Assembly: GCA_029747015.1 (NCBI GenBank)
Contig: JAKOGI010000052.1
Coordinates: 1,241,001 to 1,305,000 of the forward strand
Source: Carnegiea gigantea
Taxonomy: Eukaryota > Streptophyta > Magnoliopsida > Caryophyllales > Cactaceae
Direction: 5' to 3'
Length of the DNA stretch: 64,000 nucleotides
Positions 55,247 through 64,000 of this stretch are shown in pieces. Positions within the stretch are counted from its first letter, which is position 1. The number at the start of each line of letters is the position of its first letter. The position numbers and the translations under genes were made by a program. Below the pieces are notes generated by a model. That model was not told the DNA's origin, made no database searches, and saw only the letters and a program-made list of their open reading frames with translations.

Positions 55247-55928
55247 CGCTGGGGGACTGTACTTCGAGGGAAGGTGGGAATTGGGAAGTGGGGACTGGGG
55301 AATAGTGACCAACTTGCTGTTAAATTATTAACAACTTGCCTTCCAGTTCTCTTCTTTCTGCTCTTTGCTTCTCATTCCAAAAGCTTAGTGATTAATTGCG
55401 TAGGCGCGAAGTGTAATGCTTTGTAGCTACGAGCTTGAAGTCCAGAGGCACCTTGATTGTGTCTTCATGGACTGATTTTGTCTTTTAGTTGTTATCTGCA
55501 TGATCATTAACAATAATATACAATTCAACAGCATAGTTTTGCCGTAGTGTTGGCGTGTTGCTGGGTAGTTGCCCATGTTAAGAAAATTAGAGCAGTCTGG
55601 TATCCGCCTAATATAACAGCCAGATATGAGATACTGGTGTAGGCTTAGAAGCCCTCTTTGTTGCTTCCATTTTACTTGTTGATTGAGTGTTGTCATGTTT
55701 CCTGAACAGCTAAAGAATCCGAGTGCCCGTATTGAACACGCAGCCGGCACATCCAAAATTGGGGAAGATCAGCTCTTCTATTTCCAGCAAAGAGGGATCA
55801 GTTATGAAAAAGCCATGGCTGCTATGATTTCTGGTTTTTGCATAGATGTCTTCAATGAGCTCCCAGATAAGTTTGGTGCTGAGGTGAATCAGCTGATGAG
55901 CCTGAAACCTGAAGGATCAGTTGGATAG

Positions 55929-57079
55929 ATACAATTTGTATTTGCCCCAAATACTACCCGTTATCCTGTATCTAAAGAGTTTGTCTTGGGTGCGACTACC
56001 TCAGTGTTCGATATAGGAAAAAGGTGGTTCAGCCATTAAAGCGGTCTAACTGAAAGGAAGCTCGTCTCACATAAGTCATTTGTCATTTTTGGAGAATTAG
56101 TGATAATTCGGATTATGGAAATTTTCTTCCTCACGTTATTTTTTGACGTATATACCTACATCATGAAACTGTATGATTCTTGGTTCTTAGTCCGTGTTTC
56201 AAGACATTTGTATCATCTGCATGTATTTGTGGGAATTGAAGTTTATTATTCAGTGCCCTGAACAAATGTAGTGGACGAGCTCCTATGTTTTTGAGTGCAT
56301 ATATTGAGCTATTAATGTTTGATTTTCTTGGATTCCACTTGTATTTCATTCTTACTAAAGCAAACCATATACATTTCTTTTCTTTTCTTTTATTTGGGGG
56401 TATTTTCAAGAGCACAAATTTTTTGGGTGGGAACGGTTCGTATAAGAGTTATTACTGTGCAATGAATTCCTTAATGAGTGCTTTTTTCGAAGTTTTGCGG
56501 TAACTAATAATATGTTGTAAAGTGACTTTTTAATTCAAAGTGATTAATTGTTCATCTAGTGATAAGTTTTCTTATACAACAATACCTCCCAATATGGGTC
56601 ATACTTTTATGGAATCTGCGAGATCCAGATGTAAGTAGTCTCATCTCTACATGCATGACTGCACGTAGAGAGACTGTTTTCAATACATCCACATAAAAAG
56701 TTTTAATAACATATTTCGAAGTTGAAAATCGAATGGTAAACAAAGTTAAGACACACAAGATCTAATTACTTTAAATAACATAAATTAACATGAATAACAG
56801 ATGAGGGATAGGAATTGCAAGTACCTCAAGTAGCAAGCAGCGACATACCACTAATCTGGCCAAGAGCAGTCTATACTTAAATAATCAGAGATGGGGAGTG
56901 ATTACGCAGATGGGATGAGGGTGCTACTTAAGCAATAAGAAGTGCAATAATAATAAACTTGCGAAGATCAATCTACTAACCTATAGGATTGCATCAAACG
57001 CAGGATATAGTAATAGTGAATACAACACAACACAACAACAATCACTACTTAAATAAAAGTCAAAGAAAGGACTAAAAAA
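55929..57079. other. 3' flank of the SufB-like sequence
   Basis: AT-rich; contains the former 3' UTR. No coding or repeat family was recognised. Confidence 0.4.
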
Positions 57080-58930
57080 GCACTATCTATGATCTGCAAT
57101 CTTAATCTTGCATCTCCACAACTTTTTATGTTGAGTCATGTCCTCCGTTAGCCATATATAATTCAAATCATGCTTAATCACCTCGTTTAAACTTTTCTTT
57201 AACCGTCTTCTACGGGCCTATTCTATTTCGCGTTTTTTAGGATTTGGCTAAGAGCTTACATCACCTTACAACTTCTTACATCTCTTTACAGCTCCTTAAA
57301 TCCTTAACATAATCCTTACATCTTCTTACATCTCCTTATATCTTGTTACATCTCCTTGCGTCTTCTTATATCTCCTTACATCTTCTTGCATCCCATATAG
57401 ATTTTCTATAACATTCATTTATTTTAATTACAGAAATATGTATATTTTTTAAATTATGCTACCAATATATAAAATTTGTAAATATCTTATGAATACAGCA
57501 TTTGCATAAACATAAAAACATTATATAACAACGCAAATTATATTTGAGTTTCAATATGAACAATATATGTTAGTCTAGATGGAATAAGTAACCATACTTT
57601 TAAAATTATAATACAAGATTATAATACAAAGCACGATGAACATAATATAACGACGCAGTGAAGTTTACGAAAGCACGATGAAAGATGCCCAGAAAGAGAG
57701 ATTTTTTAAACAGGACAGAGAGAGAAAAGGGGGTATATTCTAGAGAACAGAATGTATTATCCACCATTAAAGCGTGGAAATGTGGCTTTATATTTGATCG
57801 TAAGGAGAGAGAAAAAAAACCCACAAGATCTAGAGGAAGTTTTATGGTTTGAAATGAAGAAAGAAAGAAAAAGGCGAAGTAATGAAGAAGAAATGGGCAA
57901 AGCAGAAGTTGAAGAATTGATGGGAATTGTAGATACTGGAGATTTTCTGGAGCTGGAGGAGATGGAAGGTGCAGACACTGGGGATTTTCTTTTGTATCTA
58001 TGGCAGGGAGTATACCTCTCAATTATACTGTAAGGACAATTTTCCTCTAATTATCAAAAAAAATAAAAATAAAGTTGGGCATTAACACTTCTACGGCCTC
58101 CTACCGGCCCATTTAAGTTATCATCTTTTGTATTTTTGGGGGGATTTTGGAAGGTAATTTTCAATCCTTGGTTGTTTAATATGATAATAAAATTTTCATA
58201 TTTTGAACATTAATGACTAATATTTTAAGGGTTTATTTATGAAATTTCTTGGTAATAATCTTGATCATACATTTACATTTAAAATTGTTTGCTTAAAATA
58301 GGATTTTATTTTAAGAGCTGTATTCAATTTCATCAAAAAAAATTACTTTTTTGTTATACTTTACTTATTGGATCAAACTAATGTAAATATAAAAAAATTA
58401 CGTCAAGTGTACGAAATTTTATTAACAAAATTTATAGGTTTTAATATATTTTATTACTATATAATTAACTTAGTTAATGGTTTATTTTCAATAAGTTTAT
58501 TATTTTAATATTATTGTTTCTCATCCAAAACGTTCATTGTAAAACAAACATATTTTGTTTCAATTATATTGAGAAATATTTTGTTTAACGATGGTATCAA
58601 ATTTTAGTCGTAAATATGACTAATATATCGTAATTGTCACAAAGTATACTATACTACTCTTCAATAATTCAACAACTCCTTACATCCATCCTTACAACTC
58701 CTAACAGTTTCTTATAACTCCTTACAACTTCTTATATTTTCTTACAGCTTACAGTTGTATCTTATCGCGAAATAGAACAGGCTTTACCTCTTTTAGATTT
58801 CGAAAGGTTAATCGTCTCGCACCTCCTCACTGGTGCATTTATGCTTCTCCTCTTAACATGACTCTTGTTATAACCATCCCAAATGAACTATTGCCCACCA
58901 CAATCATTATTAAAAGTCAACATAAAAACG
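57080..58930 (-). pseudogene. LINE reverse-transcriptase C-terminal relic, split by a TIR element
   Basis: The minus strand at 58793-58930 reads HVKRRSINAPVRRCE and then KSKRG. At 57080-57216 it reads RRRLKKSLNEVIKHDLNY followed by LTEDMTQHKKLWR. Together this is the conserved end of an RTE-type plant LINE reverse transcriptase (the WFGHV-RR...APVRR...GRPKKTLEEV...LTEDMA signature). The 1.6-kb TIR element at 57217-58792 separates the halves. Confidence 0.7.
57217..58792. mobile_element. TIR DNA element, family T, copy 1
   Basis: The left end GGCCTATTCTATTTCGCG is mirrored by the right end CGCGAAATAGAACAGGC (one difference over 17 bp). A 3-bp duplication TAC is compatible with the split LINE frame. 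Both subterminal regions carry arrays of CTTACATCTTCTTACA-like units (57255-57395, 58665-58760). A minus/plus-coded frame near 57752-58033 has no known motif. Length ~1.58 kb, no transposase. Confidence 0.7.
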
Positions 58931-59754
58931 TCTATCTCATTACATACTTTGTGTGAGATGGTCTTATGCCCTAATTTCAGAAGTAATTAGTCCACAAAGA
59001 CCAATGTCAATGTCTTTTTTGCAATTCGTTTGGAGCTACAGCATTTTTATATATGTCCTAGCCCATATTATGGCTTCCTTAAGACTCTTTTGGGGTTTTT
59101 TGGTTTTTGGATTGGTCACGGCAGGCCCCTCACTGGGCTCTTATTTGAGGATAAGACCCAATGGGCCGATAGGCATAGGAGCAAGGGAAACTAGTGCCCA
59201 AGCCCAAAGCCCAAACCTGCCTCCCTGCTTTCCCAAAGAAAATTGGCAAATGGAGTTTCCTCCATATTTCGAAACCGGGTGGGGAGGGGGGGCGAGAGTA
59301 ACGCCATGCCAAGTGGGATAACATAGCATCCAATTGCCACAATTCCTTGACTATTATGTATGCTTTTAACCTTATTCCCTTTTAAATCGAAGTTCGCCAT
59401 TGATACATGAGCTTGATACATCATGACTCAGAACATGTTATTGTGAACTTATGATAAGTATTTATTGGTACTCATTGCTGAAACATGTTGAATCATACTG
59501 ATCATATTGAAACATGGTGAATCATACATAATTAAACCGAATTGTACTAAACTGGCTTATATGTAATTGTAACAAAGCCAAGAAATCATCTATAAAGTTG
59601 TTTAAATGTGCATACTCCCAATATGAGGTATTGCAAATGCATATTTGTTATCTTATGATAAAAGCTTAATATAAATTGGAGTTCGAAGTTGCTAGGAAAA
59701 TGATTCATTGTTATTGCAAATATTTTTAAAAAAATTATTTGTCAATTTCAATTA
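58931..59754. other. Intergenic sequence
   Basis: A locally GC-richer patch (59120-59300) yields overlapping open frames on both strands without family motifs. Nothing else is recognised. Confidence 0.35.
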
Positions 59755-59846
59755 GGTTAGGGCATCCCGGTGCACAAGCATCCCGCGTTCACGCAGGGTC
59801 CGGGGAAGGGCCGCACCCCAAGGGGTGAATTGTAGGCAGCCTAACC
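59755..59846 (-). mobile_element. Au-type SINE, 3' fragment
   Basis: The minus strand reads GGTTAGGCTGCCTACAATTC, then CGGCCCTTCCCCGGACC and TGTGCACCGGGATGCCCT. This is the well-known 3' region of the Au SINE family of angiosperms. The tRNA-like head with A and B boxes is missing. Confidence 0.75.
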
Positions 59847-61191
59847 TGACTTTGTCAGTAGCTGATCTTAAAATAATTATGTAATCTTAGAAAAGTGGTA
59901 ATATAAAATTTCTTCTGAAAAATAAGCAGTTTACAATTAAAATAATATTCGTATAAATATTATAAGTAATAATATGAAACATTTTATTTAGCTACTTAAT
60001 GTAACAATTTTTGCAATGTTCGATGGATTTTACAATTACATAATAAACCTATTTACATTATTAGTAAAATAAGTCATATTATTGATAAATAATTAGGTGA
60101 TTTAGGTTTAATCACAACTTAATCAAGAAGAACCTTATAAAAATGTTGAATCGTGCTAAATAATGTGAATTATGCATAAATACGCTGAATGCTAATAAAT
60201 AATACTTATAACAAATTGAAAGAAAATTACTCCCTCAATGACTGATGCAACAATTAAGCCCTTAGATAAAAGAATGATCTTTGAGGATTGCTCACATTAT
60301 GTCCATACTTCTACACTATCAACTATTTAATATGTTCTAAATTGTTATTATGAAGCCACTATAATAATTATGTAAGATCTTGAGACCTAACCATTGACAC
60401 TATGCATCTTGATGGAGAATTCAATTCAAACAAGTCTACATTGAGAACAATTCTAATTCCATGTCCATAAGTTCTACCAATGTGATGTGACTATTCAAGG
60501 ACAATTCTAATTCCAAGTCTACAAGTTCTGTTGATGTGGCTATCTAACAACTTCTGAAATACCAAAGTATCCGGTAAATTGTTACATATTTCTAAAAATA
60601 TGTACTCTCATTATTACATGCGTATATTTTTTAATGTGTATTTATTATATGAGTATTTATTAATATTGTTGTGCTTATGTGACTTCCAAAAGTACGTACT
60701 CTCATGTGTATGATATAGAATTTGAAAGTATCCAAAAGGGTCAAATCCAACCGACTTCTATATCGTAGCACGGATGGTACCCTCTAAGCTTGAGAGTGAC
60801 AAAATAGTCTTGGGGAACAATGGCTAATTATAAGCATATTTGTAAACAAGCTAAGTGGCCCTTTCCTTGCAAGGAAGGGCTCTTTCATCGCCCAAACATG
60901 AGGATGAAATGAAGCAAAACAGCCTTTAATTTAAGGCTCTTTTTGGACCTCTCGTGGTTTTCAACAAGGGTTGATCACTATTCACTTGATCTCATCATCA
61001 AATATCAATGTACAGTCAACACCATTTTCACAATGGCTTGACAATTGATGAGATTTTGGCCTAATAGTTGAGATTGAGATTATTAGTATATTAGATATCA
61101 GATTCGATATTGTAATTGTATTTTACTATCTTTGCAATTCATTAGCATACAAAGGAAATGCCACTGACTTGATAAGTACATATAACATTGG

Positions 61192-61195
<4 letters not shown>
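59847..61195. other. AT-rich intergenic sequence
   Basis: No coding motif. A phrase around 60440-60540 (GACAATTCTAATTCCA(T/A)GTC, TACAAGTTCT) is duplicated loosely; nothing else is seen. Confidence 0.35.
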
Positions 61196-61267
<72 letters not shown>

Positions 61268-61269
61268 CC
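61196..61269 (+). repeat. Compound (AT)n(CA)n microsatellite
   Basis: About 20 TA units are followed by about 14 CA units and a short C run. Confidence 0.92.
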
Positions 61270-62100
61270 CAAAAAACAATATGTTTATTAGACGAGTTGG
61301 AATAAGTTAATTTTGGGTTAAAGTTTAACCATAATCTAATGCATCTGACAAGTAGGTTATGTATTACAACTCTAAATAATCACACGGGAAGAAATCTTAA
61401 TCAAACCCACTTTTTTTCATGTTTAGCTAATTTATCATTATCTTCTCTGATCCACCTTTTTCCAACTTCGATCAGCACTACAAAGAGATTTTGCTTTTCC
61501 CCTCCTCGTTTTTGGTCTTAGATCATCCGTTTCACTAAAGCCAAATCATTTGAACCAATTTGTGTTAATATCATTTGCACTGTTTAGATGGTATCAATAT
61601 AATTCAAGTAATTCATCAACATTAAAATTTTGTAATCTAAATTCTTGTATTTTTCCCTCAATCTAAACAAACTTACTTTCTTCCTACTTTTTTTCACATT
61701 TTTTCTCTCAATTTTTATTTTTACTAAATTTTGTAAAGACCGAACGAAGTCTGTGGCGGTTCAATCTCAATCCTTCCTTTTCGCCTTAAATCCAAATTTT
61801 CATTGTCCTTTCGTACATGGATGTACCCCCCCCCCCCCAAAATTTGTAAATGTGGTCACTATTCAAATTTGGAGCGCGGCCGTAGACAATGTACAATAGA
61901 TTTCTAGAAGATAGAAAAAGAAACAAAAAGAAGAAACAAAATAAAGAAAGAAATTTTATCTTGCATGTGGGAAGTATAGCGCTCAGCAGTGCTCCTAAGG
62001 CTTCAATGTAAGAATTTGCCAAATTGTTTTATTCGAGCCATTCTTCCCAGAAATTTAAAAAAGGACAAAAACAGGGGAAAAAAATCTTCTGAAATTGCAC
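61270..62100. other. AT-rich intergenic sequence
   Basis: Contains a poly-C run at about 61826-61837. Small open frames on both strands lack motifs. Confidence 0.35.
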
Positions 62101-62264
62101 TGAGGCCTTGTTCTTTTCTAAGATTATGAGAATTTAACTTACAGTTTATAGCTCCTTATGACTCTTTACTGTCTCTTACAATTTCTTACATCTTTAACTA
62201 AACTCTTACATTTTCTCACATCTTTAGAACGTTCAACTTATCATATATTTTTTCATATTTATAG

Positions 62265-62322
<58 letters not shown>

Positions 62323-63150
62323 CCAATATGAAAAATCTTACTACTTTTTTATTAATATAATATTTGTATAAACATAAAAACATAATTTGATGATGTGAGT
62401 TAATATTTGAGATCGACATAAAATATATATGTTATTACAGAGAAAATAAGTCAACTTGTTTTGAAATTATAATACAAAAATCATACTTATATTTGAGTTT
62501 CGACTTAAAAAAAATAAAATAAAAATAGCCAAACTGCAGGTTACGAAAGCATTTCAGCTATTTCATCTATAAGTTCATCCATGACAACTTGGTTGCTATC
62601 ATCTTACAATTGAACACTTGATTTGAATTTAATTCCAAAATATTTAATTTAAATAGGATTTTATTTTTAGGGTTCTATTTAATTTTAATGACCAAAATTG
62701 TTATTTTTTTATTTTTTATAGAAACGTAAAACAAATGTTAACACCAAAAACCACCTCAAGTGTAAAACGTATTTGGCTCTACATATTTATCGACTTGAAT
62801 TTATCTTATTGTTATTTAATTGAATTGTTGATAGGTTTATTTTCATTAATTATGTTACTTCAATATTACTTTTTATCATCCAAAATGATAATTGTAGAAA
62901 AATAAAAATTTTTCTATAATATTTAAATATAATTTGTTTAGTGATGTTATTAAATTTATTTCATAAATATCAGCTATACATGTAATTTACTTTCATAAAA
63001 TAATTTTTTTCAAAATTCATACATTAAAGACCAACAATTATGCATACATATCTAAAAATTATACTATACAACTTTTTAATAATTCAATAACTCCTTACAT
63101 CTATCCTTATATCTTCTTACAATTTTTTTACATCTTTGTAGTGGGGATAA
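62101..63150. mobile_element. TIR DNA element, family T, copy 2 (less well preserved)
   Basis: It starts AGGCCTTGTTCTTTTCTAAG, followed by TTACA-TCTT arrays (62145-62225). It shares interior phrases with copy 1: ATAAACATAAAAACAT, TTACGAAAGCA, ATAGGATTTTATTTT and AATAATTCAA(T/C)AACTCCTTACATC(T/C)ATCC. It ends in the CTTACA array near 63140. The right terminal repeat is not clear. It lacks the central ~400 bp of copy 1. Confidence 0.6.
62268..62320 (+). repeat. (AT)n microsatellite
   Basis: About 26 uninterrupted AT units inside TIR element copy 2. Confidence 0.92.
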
Positions 63151-64000
63151 CAGTGGGTCCCGTACCTGACCCCTAATTTAGAGGGTCTGAGTCCAAGGGA
63201 TGTGGATCGGGTTTGGATCTAGGTCTGAAGAATTTAGGTCGAGATCCAACTAGAGACCTATTTAAGATCCATTATTTTCTTTTAAAAAAAATGTGGCAAA
63301 GGCAATTAATCAAAGTAACTCTAAACTAGAAAACCCTAAAGCTACTTTGCACTGCTTTCTGCTAGTCCTAAAAAAAAAAGCTATTTTGTTATACTTTTTA
63401 CAATTTGTTGGACTTTGTAGTTTGTATTAGTGTGTAAAACATAAATAAGAATACTTAACTATAACATGTATCGTACAAATCTTTTTTTATAGATATCACA
63501 TCTTCTAAATTGAATTATTTGTCTTTATAATGTGATAATTGATGTTGGAATGTGAAAAAATAATTTTTAACGTGAAAAGCAGCTAGAACTCATTTGGATC
63601 CGAGGACCCACTAGATCTACAGGCTCTGGGTCTGGGTCCCATCTTTTCAGACTCAACAGGTCTAAAGCGGATTTGGGTCCAGGTCCAAAAAAATTAAATG
63701 AGTCTGGGCCCCATTTTTAGTGAAAGATACTTTTAGTGAGCAGAAATGCCCAAATGTCAATGTATTTTATGTGGCCCAGTTCAGCTTAGTAAAAACACTA
63801 TATAGTTTATCAAAATGTGATATTATGCCCGAAAACAATGATATTATGCATTTGAAACTCACTAAATTATATTACAGTTATCTATATTATTTCCTTTTTT
63901 AGTGAGCAATGATATTTATTTAGTGAGTTGTAATAGTTCTTTAGTGAGTTATGAAATGTATTTGATGATCAATGTGATTTAGTGATTAGTATTAATTATT
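63151..64000. repeat. Region with GGGTCC-rich imperfect inverted blocks
   Basis: The left block (63150-63270) contains GTGGGTCCCGTACCTGACCC and GGATCGGGTTTGGATCTAGG. The right block (63590-63716) contains GGGTCTGGGTCCCATC and GAGTCTGGGCCCC. They are partly inverse in orientation with an AT-rich middle. Possibly a further degenerate non-autonomous element. After 63720 I see only AT-rich sequence. Confidence 0.3.

Larger units (their letters stand above)
51625..55709 (+). other. Intron of the SufB-like sequence
   Basis: 4.1 kb with GT (51625) and AG (55708-55709) ends. It holds a compound CT/CA microsatellite, a C/G homopolymer block at 53905-53925, a solo LTR and a TC/T/G tract. Open frames inside show no family motifs. 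Confidence 0.6.
50268..55928 (+). pseudogene. ABCI8: SufB/ABCI8 Fe-S scaffold homologue, probable pseudogene (two exons)
   Basis: Exon 1 is 50268-51624, exon 2 is 55710-55928; the GT-AG junction is phase 0. Family text is strong: [69 protein letters not shown], then [37 protein letters not shown] and [12 protein letters not shown]. SufB is the plastid SUF-pathway scaffold working with SufC and SufD. Lesions: a one-base loss near 51266-51270 shifts frame (the shifted frame ends at 51347), and in the restored frame a TAA stands at 51544. Only ~20 residues precede the conserved mature part, with a stop just upstream, so the usual plastid transit peptide is missing. About four extra codons occur near 50758. 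Either a decayed duplicate or, less likely, assembly errors. Confidence 0.82.

Noticed and set aside
57250..57400. CRISPR-like array (CTTACATCTTC units)
   Set aside because: Units are degenerate with no unique spacers, the host is a plant, and the array recurs at the ends of a TIR element.
58953..59424. Open frames in a GC-richer patch, including one of 122 codons
   Set aside because: Frames overlap on both strands and none shows a family signature or flanking splice logic.

Overview
The window is plant nuclear DNA, most likely from a dicot. It has AT-rich intergenic sequence, GT-AG introns, Copia, Gypsy, SINE, LINE and MITE elements, and plant-specific genes. I see no bacterial, organellar, CRISPR or rRNA/tRNA gene content, and the species cannot be named from the sequence. 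Coordinates are on the + strand.

Layout. 283-880 (+) holds the last three exons of a TOM1/TOM3/THH1-family membrane protein. 1291-3175 is a cluster of MITE-like repeats, followed by a LINE-type RNase H fragment (3614-4045, -). 4395-20333 (+) is a complete ASPM-like microtubule/calmodulin protein gene that I could resolve into 20 exons (4,158 coding nt, 1,385 codons plus stop). Its first intron carries a full-length antisense Copia element (5348-10620) with two 250-bp LTRs that read as identical, a 5-bp target duplication (ATAAG) and one open gag-pol frame of 1,516 codons. 20334-25600 is repeats (SINE, MITE, a four-copy dispersed repeat). 25669-26506 (-) is a two-exon 15.4 kDa class V-like small heat-shock protein. 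29160-31058 (-) is a MYND zinc-finger/MSS51-like protein, and 32811-34277 (-) is an AT-hook protein resembling MNM1.

From 36.8 kb the window is mostly transposon graveyard. A decayed + strand Copia (36875-39690) has a small TIR element inside it. A three-level nest follows at about 41930-50187: Gypsy fragment, then a 6.8-kb Copia, then a 1.4-kb solo LTR, with a target duplication at each inner junction. 50268-55928 (+) is a SufB/ABCI8 homologue with a frameshift, a premature stop and a short N-terminus, read as a pseudogene; its single intron holds another solo LTR (54485-55070). The last 8 kb is AT-rich and contains two members of a TIR element family, one of which splits a LINE reverse-transcriptase remnant.

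TOM1, ASPM-like and HSP15.4 follow one another here as they do, by recalled locus numbers, on Arabidopsis chromosome 4, so the left 27 kb looks like a conserved gene neighbourhood expanded by transposons. I found no evidence of an unknown gene system. The points most worth a second look are the apparently very young Copia in ASPM, the broken SufB copy, the nested insertions, the unnamed TIR family and a four-repeat G-quadruplex motif beside the small HSP TATA box.
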